NCBI GenBank assembly: GCA_002403095.1
Contig: DHHC01000042.1
Span: forward strand, 1 to 12,535
Length of the DNA: 12,535 bases
Direction of reading: 5' to 3'
From: Leptolinea sp. UBA4782
GTDB lineage: Bacteria; Chloroflexota; Anaerolineae; Anaerolineales; Anaerolineaceae
Shown: positions 1-5,799 of the stretch, piece after piece
Position numbering within the stretch: position 1 is the stretch's first letter
Layout: every line of letters begins with the position of its first letter
Notes under the pieces: generated by a model
Database searches by the model: none
Seen by the model: the letters and a program-made list of their open reading frames with translations, nothing else
What the model was told of the DNA's origin: nothing
Made by a program: the position numbers and the translations under genes

Positions 1-782
1 GCTCTCAAGACCATATCAAAAGTAGCACCTGTATCCACCAGGTGCTTTAGCAGTAAAGCGTCCTGCGGGGGAAGGGCTAAAAGGTAAGCCCGTACTTTCA
101 CATTTCCACGGTCTGGTGAAGCAGCAGGGTCGGTTTCTTCCCCTTCCACCTCAACGATATCCGCCACCAGGGCAGTTATCTCAACCGCCTGGTATGCATC
201 CATAGTGATAATATGGACTTCTTTTTCCTGAGTACCCTCTTCTTCTGCTACCGGTGATACCTGCTCTTCACCTTCAACTGCCCCAATCCTGCTGACATCG
301 ATACTGATGGTGGCAAGGATATCAACGATATCCCCCCGCTGGATAACACTGTTGACACTCATCAGGTCATCGGCAGGGAACGCAAAGAGGACGTGGTTGT
401 CGCTAAGGATATACGCAATGTCATGATTGATATTGGTCGGGTCTGCCAGGTTGTGTTTGAGGATCATTTCTCCCTGAACCATGTCAGTTTTTACAAACCG
501 GTTGGCTGCATCATCGATGCTGGTGACTGCATTGCGGGGAACAAACTCAGATGGCATGGTTACAACCGCCAGGTCTTCAGGTCCAAGAAAATCACCCAGG
601 AATAGGTCATGTGTGGTCACAACAACGCTCACCTGGGGAGTTTCCTCTGCGTTTGCACCATCTGCATTTTTGTCAGCCCCGGTTAATGATTGCTGGTTCA
701 ACCGCAGGGCAACAATTAACCCGACACCTACCAGGATTATGCCAATCAATGCGAATAAAATGATTTTGGTTTGCTTGTTCAA
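1..782 (-). CDS. cpaB: CpaB/RcpC-like Flp pilus assembly protein with SAF domain (3' end outside window)
   Basis: Periplasmic or extracytoplasmic component of the Tad/Flp pilus secretion machine. The 260 visible residues show an N-terminal membrane anchor at about residues 6-27 (hydrophobic after NKQTK), an acidic low-complexity spacer (35-48), then a SAF-like domain (about 51-113: VSVVVTTHDLFLGDFLGPED, later VQGEMI) and the RcpC/CpaB core beginning near 122 (AFPADDL, then SVIQRGDIVDIL, matching the family's GDxVDV-type segment). An acidic insert with EEEGTQEKEV interrupts the core. The start is TTG at 782: an in-frame TAA lies 18 bases upstream, no in-frame ATG follows until about residue 76, and AGGAAG sits 6 bases upstream. 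The gene is last in the visible pilus operon, 74 bases after the TadG-like gene, and is cut by the left edge with no stop codon. Family assignment is strong; exact role is inferred from the family. Confidence 0.85.
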   Translation of the reverse strand, partial: MNKQTKIILFALIGIILVGVGLIVALRLNQQSLTGADKNADGANAEETPQVSVVVTTHDLFLGDFLGPEDLAVVTMPSEFVPRNAVTSIDDAANRFVKTDMVQGEMILKHNLADPTNINHDIAYILSDNHVLFAFPADDLMSVNSVIQRGDIVDILATISIDVSRIGAVEGEEQVSPVAEEEGTQEKEVHIITMDAYQAVEITALVADIVEVEGEETDPAASPDRGNVKVRAYLLALPPQDALLLKHLVDTGATFDMVLR

Positions 783-788
783 TGCCAG

Positions 789-794
789 CTTCCT
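789..794 (-). promoter_or_regulatory. Ribosome binding site fixing the TTG start of the CpaB-like gene
   Basis: AGGAAG on the minus strand, 6 bases before TTG at 782. Together with the in-frame TAA just upstream it makes TTG the only sensible start. Confidence 0.65.
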
Positions 795-856
795 TTCTTA
801 CACGAAATAAAACTCAGTCATGCCAGTTGCTGATAGGTAAATGCCGGAAAAATCTC

Positions 857-2116
857 CTACTTTGTCAGGGAAATAATGTTCACTCCCATATCGATACCGC
901 CAGTCCCATAGGTATAATCCATTGGGTAATCGTCAATGAAGTATCCCTCTATTGTTTTCACATTGTCCTTCATTCCCCCCATCGTTACTGCCCAATCATG
1001 TCCAGGGCATTGATCATTTCCTTGTTTCTTTACACAGGTAACATAAAAAGGAATGAAACCTACAATGTGGTAATAAGTATTCCCGTTGCCAGTGATAATG
1101 GTGTCAGTTTCTCCCTCCTCAAGTGGCAGCCCGATTGTTCCGGTGTGTGCCAGGTTCTGGCAGGTTTCACCATAAAGGTCGTCTCCCTTAGGGCAAACAG
1201 CATTGATTACAGGCACCATCACGATCGAATCTTTTTGGATAATGACCTGATCAATGGTATCCAATACTGCTGCGTTAACACCGGTTTCTCCGGGAGCCCA
1301 GGTATGGACAGAAATTGTGGTGTTATAAAAATTCTCTATCGACTTCTTCAGGTTTAATTTATCCATATCAAGCCATGATCTGTCACCAGAACCAAGCAGG
1401 TCTATGGCGCCATCGCCATCGAGGTCGCAGGTCAGTTCATCCCCGCCGCCCGGAATTTCCTTGCAATGGTCTATACCGGCTTTATCAGAGTCCATCACGA
1501 TATAGACCCGGTTATCCACTATTCCACCATTTTTCCCAAAGTTGTAGGGTGTAAGATACTGGACCCCGTTGATTTCAACATAAGTAACCGTGTTGCCGCC
1601 CAAATCTTCGCCATCAATGAGGGGTTTTAGCTGGGTTGCCCAATCCAGGCCTTTTGCCTGGCAGGTACCGCTTATCGATTGCGCAACAGGGGCGCGGCAT
1701 GACCAGGCAATAGGCATCAGGTGCATTGCCGCCCCGGGGTGGTAGCAGCCTGCAGTGGCTGTTGCTTCCACGGTGGTTTCCGGCCGGCCGATAAGCTGGG
1801 CAAGGAAATTCTTTTGTTCGATGGTTACATCCACCGTAATTGTGTCATCAACATTCAAGGTAACCAAGGCTGTGGTTGAGTAATTTTCAGTCTGTGCATA
1901 CTGCTGCGCGACAGTTTCAACATTTGCAGTACCGTTGTAGCAATATTCGTGGGCTCCAGCCAGTGCACCAGCATCCGCTGCACTTTGAGCAGCCCTGCGG
2001 TTCATGTATGCCTGCCCACCGTCGATTACCAACGCACCAACTATGAGCAGGGCAGCTATTGCCAGGACAAAGATGACAATCACCTGACCTTTTGATTTAA
2101 ATCTATGTTCATTCAT
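857..2116 (-). CDS. TadG-like Flp pilus-associated protein with large C-terminal extracytoplasmic domain
   Basis: Predicted membrane-anchored protein of the Tad pilus system, 419 aa. The N-terminal TadE/G-like segment (about 8-55) has a basic stretch, KGQVIVIFVLAIAALL as membrane helix, then the typical DGGQAYMNRRAAQSAADAGA amphipathic part with ALAGA after it. The prepilin-type Glu expected at +5 after Gly10 is replaced by Ile, which fits TadG proteins that stay membrane-anchored. The rest is exported: ten Cys residues (59, 124, 140, 152, 218, 230, 308, 319, 361, 370) and an acidic loop DLDGDGAID at 231-239 resembling a calcium-binding loop, followed by RSWLDMD. RBS AGGAG lies 6 bases before the ATG. 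It stands 41 bases after the second TadE-like gene and before the CpaB-like gene in the same operon. The N-terminal family call is firm; the C-terminal domain's role is unknown to me. Confidence 0.8.
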   Translation of the reverse strand: MNEHRFKSKGQVIVIFVLAIAALLIVGALVIDGGQAYMNRRAAQSAADAGALAGAHEYCYNGTANVETVAQQYAQTENYSTTALVTLNVDDTITVDVTIEQKNFLAQLIGRPETTVEATATAGCYHPGAAMHLMPIAWSCRAPVAQSISGTCQAKGLDWATQLKPLIDGEDLGGNTVTYVEINGVQYLTPYNFGKNGGIVDNRVYIVMDSDKAGIDHCKEIPGGGDELTCDLDGDGAIDLLGSGDRSWLDMDKLNLKKSIENFYNTTISVHTWAPGETGVNAAVLDTIDQVIIQKDSIVMVPVINAVCPKGDDLYGETCQNLAHTGTIGLPLEEGETDTIITGNGNTYYHIVGFIPFYVTCVKKQGNDQCPGHDWAVTMGGMKDNVKTIEGYFIDDYPMDYTYGTGGIDMGVNIISLTK

Positions 2117-2157
2117 TTCATTCTCCTATAAATTAGAAGAATTACCCATGATCTGCA

Positions 2158-2574
2158 TTACTGATACAACGGTGCAACTTGCATGCTCGATTCTGTCTGC
2201 AGAACAAAAACCTTTCCGGCGCCGAGAATCAACGAAAGGCCCGGTGTAACCGGCGCGATGGTATAGCTGGCATGGATGGTCACCAGGAAATCCGGGTCAA
2301 CTGGAAGGACAGGGAACGTCACGGTGAGATTGGTTTCATCCAAACCCACTGCATTATCTATTATCACAGCGATGATAGCATTTTCCTCTTCTTCGGTATC
2401 CGGTGGATGAACAATAGCGAACCGTGTGCCCTCCCTGACAGCATGGGAAAGCGCTGAATAACTGTACACCACCCGCCCGAGATCGATAAACACCGTGATA
2501 GCAAGCACCACTATAGGGATGATGAGAGCAAACTCAACAATAGATTGGCCGCGGGTCCTCGATTTCTGGCTCAT
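2158..2574 (-). CDS. TadE-like pseudopilin (second copy)
   Basis: Minor pilin-like protein, 138 aa, of the Tad/Flp pilus. A short basic leader ends at Gly9, followed by QSIVEFALIIPIVVL. This is the class III prepilin pattern, with cleavage expected between Gly9 and Gln10 and the conserved Glu at +5 (Glu14). The hydrophobic helix (about 11-33) runs into DLGRVVYSYSALSHAVREGT, the TadE signature. The mature C-terminal part (about 60-138) is acidic at first (DTEEEENA), then beta-rich, and has no cysteine, unlike its neighbour. The start codon overlaps the stop of the upstream TadE-like gene as ATGA, indicating translational coupling. Homologues act as minor components of Flp pili after TadV/CpaA-type peptidase processing; no such peptidase is visible here. 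Confidence 0.85.
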   Translation of the reverse strand: MSQKSRTRGQSIVEFALIIPIVVLAITVFIDLGRVVYSYSALSHAVREGTRFAIVHPPDTEEEENAIIAVIIDNAVGLDETNLTVTFPVLPVDPDFLVTIHASYTIAPVTPGLSLILGAGKVFVLQTESSMQVAPLYQ

Positions 2575-2981
2575 TTTAACATTTTCATCCGTACGGTGTG
2601 GTTTAGATCTAACGGTCCGAAGAAGAAATCAAAGATCATTAATTGAATCTCACTGGAAACAGTTACTTGTATAGTTTCTCCATTGGTGCAGCAATTTGAA
2701 ATAACAATATCCGCTGGCTCGACAGTCAAACCAGAGGCATAAGCTTCATTGATAACCGCCTGGCGAGTTTCATCATAACAATCAGATGGAAAAACAGTAC
2801 AGGCTGTTTTATCAAGCGGATGATAAGCAAGGTAGGATGCACCTTCGCGGGCAGCATTGACCAGCGCAATTTTCATAAAAAATGCACGTCCCAAATCGAG
2901 CACACCCATAATGAGAAGGAGCACGATGGGAAGGATGAGCGCGAATTCTACAATAGACTGCCCCTTTTTACGACGAACCAT
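2571..2981 (-). CDS. TadE-like pseudopilin (first gene of the pilus operon)
   Basis: 136 aa minor pilin-like protein. MVRRKKG is a short positive leader, then QSIVEFALILPIVLLLIMGV with predicted prepilin peptidase cleavage after Gly7 and Glu12 at +5. The helix is followed by LDLGRAFFMKIALVNAAREG, the TadE-family segment. The exported C-terminal part carries four cysteines (61, 68, 97, 98), which could form disulfides. The ATG at 2981 has AAGGTG about 5-6 bases upstream and lies about 20 bases downstream of a predicted transcription start, so this is the operon's first gene. It resembles the following gene over the first 55 residues and diverges afterwards, pointing to an old tandem duplication. 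Confidence 0.87.
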   Translation of the reverse strand: MVRRKKGQSIVEFALILPIVLLLIMGVLDLGRAFFMKIALVNAAREGASYLAYHPLDKTACTVFPSDCYDETRQAVINEAYASGLTVEPADIVISNCCTNGETIQVTVSSEIQLMIFDFFFGPLDLNHTVRMKMLK

Positions 2982-3005
2982 AAAAACACCTTTTCAACCA
3001 ATACA

Positions 3006-3014
3006 ATTATAACA
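3006..3014 (-). promoter_or_regulatory. Extended -10 promoter of the pilus operon
   Basis: On the minus strand the sequence reads TGTTATAAT: a perfect TATAAT (3006-3011) preceded by TG one base away (3013-3014), the extended -10 form. No good -35 is seen at 17 bases, which extended -10 promoters do not need. The predicted start near 2999 leaves a leader of roughly 18 bases before the TadE-like ATG. Confidence 0.6.
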
Positions 3015-3094
3015 CTTCAACTTGGCTAATATTAATTTAATGAATGTACAGCATTGTAAGATTCAATTCTTCTAGCAAAGTTTCACGTAAATAT

Positions 3095-3107
3095 GTATAC
3101 TCTATAC
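3095..3107. promoter_or_regulatory. 13-base perfect inverted repeat at the probable HD-GYP promoter
   Basis: GTATA-CTC-TATAC is a perfect palindrome with a 3-base centre. Two candidate -10 hexamers, TATACT (3096-3101) and TATACA (3103-3108), overlap it. The second has TTTCAC (3081-3086) at 16 bases as a weak -35. It could be an operator covering the promoter, or simply two overlapping AT-rich -10-like boxes. Confidence 0.35.
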
Positions 3108-3131
3108 AGTAACCGTTTTCAAGATAGAATC

Positions 3132-3136
3132 GAGGT
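3132..3136 (+). promoter_or_regulatory. Ribosome binding site choosing ATG 3141 for the HD-GYP gene
   Basis: GAGGT, 4 bases before ATG 3141. The alternative ATG at 3093 has no comparable site. Confidence 0.55.
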
Positions 3137-3140
3137 AATT

Positions 3141-3752
3141 ATGGCATTGTCGCCTGCAAACTCCTTTAATAAAGACCTATTGGACCTGATTCTGAGAGCA
3201 GCCTACCTGGCAGAAATCAAGGAATGGGATAACCGCGCCCATCTCGAAAGAATCCGCAAGTACACCTTTTCAATTGCCTCCGGAACTGAATTGGCGCTGC
3301 AGGATGCGGAAGCTATATCCGTTGCAAGCATGCTGCATGATTTTGGTAAAGGTCAAATGCCGGAAGCATTGCTATCCAAACCCGGCCATTTTGAACAGCA
3401 TGAGTGGCAAACCGTGGAAGCGCATACCCTGAACGGTGCCCAGATACTTTCGGGCTCAACATCTCACATCCTCCAAATTGCCGAGATGATTGCTTTAACC
3501 CACCATGAGAGGTGGGACGGATCTGGCTATCCGCATGGACTGAAGGGTGAAGCAATCCCCCTCCCTGGCCGGATTGTTGCCCTGGCTGATGTCTTCGATG
3601 CCCTGACAACCCCACGCCCGTATAAATCACCGGTTGACACCCAAACCGGCTTGCAAATGGTTCAGCAAGCCAGTGGTACTTTATTTGATCCATACATTGT
3701 AAAGATTTTTACCACTAAGTTTCCAGACTTAATCCGCTCGGTCAATCTATAG
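3141..3752 (+). CDS. Stand-alone HD-GYP domain protein, predicted cyclic-di-GMP phosphodiesterase
   Basis: Predicted cytosolic enzyme hydrolysing cyclic-di-GMP, 203 aa, essentially one HD-GYP domain with no receiver or sensor domain. Visible motifs: His34 in RAHLERIRKY, the HD pair His66-Asp67 in HDFGK with Lys70, His95 (EAHTLNGA), HHERWDGSGYP at 121-131 with GYP at 129-131, and Asp150 in ADVFDALTTPRPYK. All usual metal and catalytic positions appear present. I chose ATG 3141 because GAGGT lies 5 bases upstream; an earlier in-frame ATG at 3093 would add 16 residues, lacks a good RBS, and overlaps the promoter-like sequence. It is divergent from the Tad pilus operon, so control of pilus output is plausible, but the target is inference. 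Confidence 0.87.
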   Translation: MALSPANSFNKDLLDLILRAAYLAEIKEWDNRAHLERIRKYTFSIASGTELALQDAEAISVASMLHDFGKGQMPEALLSKPGHFEQHEWQTVEAHTLNGAQILSGSTSHILQIAEMIALTHHERWDGSGYPHGLKGEAIPLPGRIVALADVFDALTTPRPYKSPVDTQTGLQMVQQASGTLFDPYIVKIFTTKFPDLIRSVNL

Positions 3753-3753
3753 T

Positions 3754-3826
3754 AAACCTGTTTTTTCCTTATGATATCAGGCTGATCAAGTTCTTTGTCA
3801 GCCTGTTACTGATTCCGGTCAGGTTT
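3754..3826. terminator. Nested inverted repeats between convergent genes, possible bidirectional terminator
   Basis: An outer pair, AAACCTG (3754-3760) and CAGGTTT (3820-3826), encloses an inner 8-base stem, CAGGCTGA (3778-3785) and TCAGCCTG (3798-3805), with a 12-base loop. It fills the 73-base gap between two convergent genes. T-runs are present (3761-3766 and 3824-3827) but not placed directly after the inner stem, so classical Rho-independent action is uncertain. Confidence 0.35.
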
Positions 3827-4818
3827 TAAGGGAAGAACTCGTAAAATGGTTCAGTTATGTTATTAACGTAATCAAGACCCCGCTGGCAGTAATCATCAGG
3901 AACAAATGTTGAAAAAGTCTTCCAATCCACCTGCTTGTCTGTGATTTCCCAGGCATTGCCAATCGCATTATACATACATTGCGGACCGACATTGTAATTG
4001 AACAAAGCCAGCCGCCAAATCATTGGGTAGTCCACCACCACGTCCGGGGACTCCCCGGTGGCATTTGCAACAATTTGGGTCGCCTGCCGGCAGTAAGCCA
4101 GTAATGTATACGAAAGGTATTCAATACTTTGAACAGCTTTTGCTTCGTCAATGCCATACTGGCAGGTTGGGCAGGATGGGTTCATCATAGCAATGAATGT
4201 GCCAACCATCATGTCATCGATCGGTCTCTGCTGGCAATTGTCTCCATAGGCAGCTGTGCAAGCGACCTGTTGAAGGATGGGGCTCCACTGTAAGGCAGTG
4301 TATGCACCCAGATAAGTAAGATGACCCATTCCGTAATGGGCGCCGTATACACCCGGCCAGAACTGGCTTTCATACCGCATTAGCTGCTTGAGCATCACTG
4401 GCGGAGTACCAGTACTGCGGAATGCTTCAAGGATGGCTGCGTCATACATATTTTGAATCTCAACTACGGCTGGCTTGGCTGCAGCCAGTCCACAAGCATT
4501 GGCGTAACCGGATATTCCCATCCCACCGCCCGGACAGAAACTGGCATCCACATATCCATTTTTTATCAGTTGCCCTGCAAGGTAGCCGTAATTTACCTCA
4601 GTACGCAACTCACCGGGAGAGGCAGGCACGTATAACCAGTGCAACTCTTCGAGGGGGATTTCCCCCCGGCTGAGACATAATGAACTGGAGACAGGTTGAA
4701 TGGATTCAGCAAAGGATGGTTGGGCACTTACCCGTGAGTCCACTATTAACAATATCCCAATTAAAGCGAATACTGCCAGGATTACTGGTAGATATAAAAG
4801 CTTATGGTTTCCCCTCAT
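3826..4818 (-). CDS. Secreted, Cys-rich lytic transglycosylase-like (SLT fold) protein
   Basis: 330 aa exported protein, probably acting on peptidoglycan. Residues 8-26 form a hydrophobic signal or anchor, with a possible signal peptidase site after Ser-Ala at 31-32. The SLT-like region starts near 118. Candidate catalytic Glu150 lies in LMRYESQFWP (compare the ES of lytic transglycosylases). GMGHLTYLG at 163-171 stands where the family usually has GLMQ, and FNYNVGP at 273-279 corresponds to the AYNAGP motif. The region between is longer than usual and Cys-rich; ten cysteines follow the signal (48, 95, 109, 187, 195, 216, 219, 243, 281, 311). The SD is weak (GTGAG about 4 bases before ATG). 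A good promoter lies upstream. Family membership is inferred from the three motifs in order; activity is not certain. It may open the wall for the pilus or act in general wall turnover. Confidence 0.65.
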   Translation of the reverse strand: MRGNHKLLYLPVILAVFALIGILLIVDSRVSAQPSFAESIQPVSSSLCLSRGEIPLEELHWLYVPASPGELRTEVNYGYLAGQLIKNGYVDASFCPGGGMGISGYANACGLAAAKPAVVEIQNMYDAAILEAFRSTGTPPVMLKQLMRYESQFWPGVYGAHYGMGHLTYLGAYTALQWSPILQQVACTAAYGDNCQQRPIDDMMVGTFIAMMNPSCPTCQYGIDEAKAVQSIEYLSYTLLAYCRQATQIVANATGESPDVVVDYPMIWRLALFNYNVGPQCMYNAIGNAWEITDKQVDWKTFSTFVPDDYCQRGLDYVNNITEPFYEFFP

Positions 4819-4848
4819 AAACTCACTTTCAGAATGTAATTTGGTAAT

Positions 4849-4877
4849 AATATACCTTGAAAGCGGAAGAATTGCAA
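4849..4877 (-). promoter_or_regulatory. Sigma-70-type promoter of the transglycosylase-like gene
   Basis: On the minus strand TTGCAA (-35, 4872-4877), a 17-base spacer and TATATT (-10, 4849-4854). The -35 matches 4 of 6 consensus bases, the -10 matches 5 of 6, with optimal spacing. The start would be near 4842, about 24 bases before the ATG. Confidence 0.65.
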
Positions 4878-4934
4878 TAATAAATTTCTCATATTCTCAT
4901 ATTCCTAAACGAACCTCATGCTTTTTGGCAGTCA

Positions 4935-4943
4935 TGGTATGAT
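4935..4943 (+). promoter_or_regulatory. Extended -10 promoter of the C39-like lipoprotein gene
   Basis: TGGTATGAT: TG, one base, then TATGAT (5 of 6 to TATAAT). No good -35 is seen. The start would be near 4950, giving a leader of about 50 bases before ATG 5001. Confidence 0.42.
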
Positions 4944-5000
4944 AACCAGCATTCATCCATCTTTCAGAGCTCAGGTACACATCACATTCCTTTCCAAATC

Positions 5001-5792
5001 ATGAAACTTAGCCCTGGTTTTGTCCTTGTCGTCTCATTTGCAGTATCAATCCTTTCGGCCGGATGCAGCGTAGAAAAAGACTTTGCTGAAAGTCTTCCCG
5101 GAATCCCCACCCGAATCACTGAAGAGATACAAGTCGATAACCCGACACCATCACCCTCTCCTGCTGTTTCACCAACATTGCAGCCTCCGGCAACAGATAC
5201 GCCTGTATACATCCCATCCTCAACAGCCACCCAGATTCCTGAATCTTTCTTCATCAATGACATTTCAGGTACCGGGCAGTACTTTGCCTTGGGCTGTGAA
5301 GCAAGCGCTGCAGTAGATTGGGCGAACTATTTCGGGGTGTTGATTTATGAATACAACTTTCAGCATGAACTGCCCATATCTGATAATCCTGACCTGGGTT
5401 TTGTGGGCGATGCCAAAGGACCCTGGGGACAGGTTCCGCCGTATGCCTATGGTGTCCATGCAGGTCCGGTAGCAAATCTTTTAAGGGAGTACGGCTTACC
5501 GGCAGTTGGGGGAAAAGGGTTAACCCTGGATCAGATCAAAGCCAGCCTGGCAGCTTCCAAACCGGTGATCGCCTGGGTGATCGGGAATATGGTTGGGGGA
5601 ATTCCATACGAATACACGGACAAAGAGGGCAACAAAACAACCGTGGCAGCGTATGAACATGTGGTCATTCTGACCGGCTACAGCCTGGAAAACATTAGGT
5701 ACCTCAATAACGGCAAATTCTACGAGGTACCTGTTGATGTTTTCCTGAATTCCTGGGGTATTCTAGGTAATATGGCAGTGCTGCACGAATAG
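5001..5792 (+). CDS. Lipoprotein with C39-like cysteine peptidase domain
   Basis: 263 aa surface lipoprotein. The signal peptide ends in lipobox LSAGC (18-22; Cys22 lipidated). A Pro/Ser/Thr-rich linker (about 47-80) then leads to a C39-like domain. Cys99 in GCEASAAVDWANYFG is the expected nucleophile, with Gln93 six residues before it as oxyanion Gln. PWGQVPPYAYGVHAGP (141-156) and PVIAWVIGNM are typical of this bacterial C39-like branch, and His220 (YEHVVILTGY) is the catalytic His. The third triad position falls in LNNG (235-238), where I would expect Asp. The protein ends in FLNSWGILGNMAVL. No ABC transporter or bacteriocin precursor is near, so a leader-peptide processing role is not supported; substrate unknown. 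SD is poor (AGGT lies 25 bases upstream). Divergent from the transglycosylase-like gene; ends 7 bases from the convergent leuS stop. Confidence 0.75.
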   Translation: MKLSPGFVLVVSFAVSILSAGCSVEKDFAESLPGIPTRITEEIQVDNPTPSPSPAVSPTLQPPATDTPVYIPSSTATQIPESFFINDISGTGQYFALGCEASAAVDWANYFGVLIYEYNFQHELPISDNPDLGFVGDAKGPWGQVPPYAYGVHAGPVANLLREYGLPAVGGKGLTLDQIKASLAASKPVIAWVIGNMVGGIPYEYTDKEGNKTTVAAYEHVVILTGYSLENIRYLNNGKFYEVPVDVFLNSWGILGNMAVLHE

Positions 5793-5799
5793 TATCCTG

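Noticed and set aside
782..1357. Open frame of 191 codons on the plus strand
   Set aside because: It lies antisense to the TadG-like gene, has no RBS or recognisable domain, and the opposite strand shows clear family motifs.
2158..2981. Possible frameshifted single gene made of the two TadE-like frames
   Set aside because: Each has its own leader, prepilin site and full TadE signature, and they meet at a clean ATGA overlap, so they are two paralogues.
3093..3140. Upstream ATG at 3093 for the HD-GYP gene
   Set aside because: It sits within the promoter-like palindrome and lacks an RBS, while ATG 3141 has GAGGT and leads directly into the domain.
5001..5792. Bacteriocin or lanthipeptide export peptidase
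   Set aside because: The C39-like domain is on a lipoprotein, with no ABC transporter, no double-glycine precursor and no modification gene nearby.
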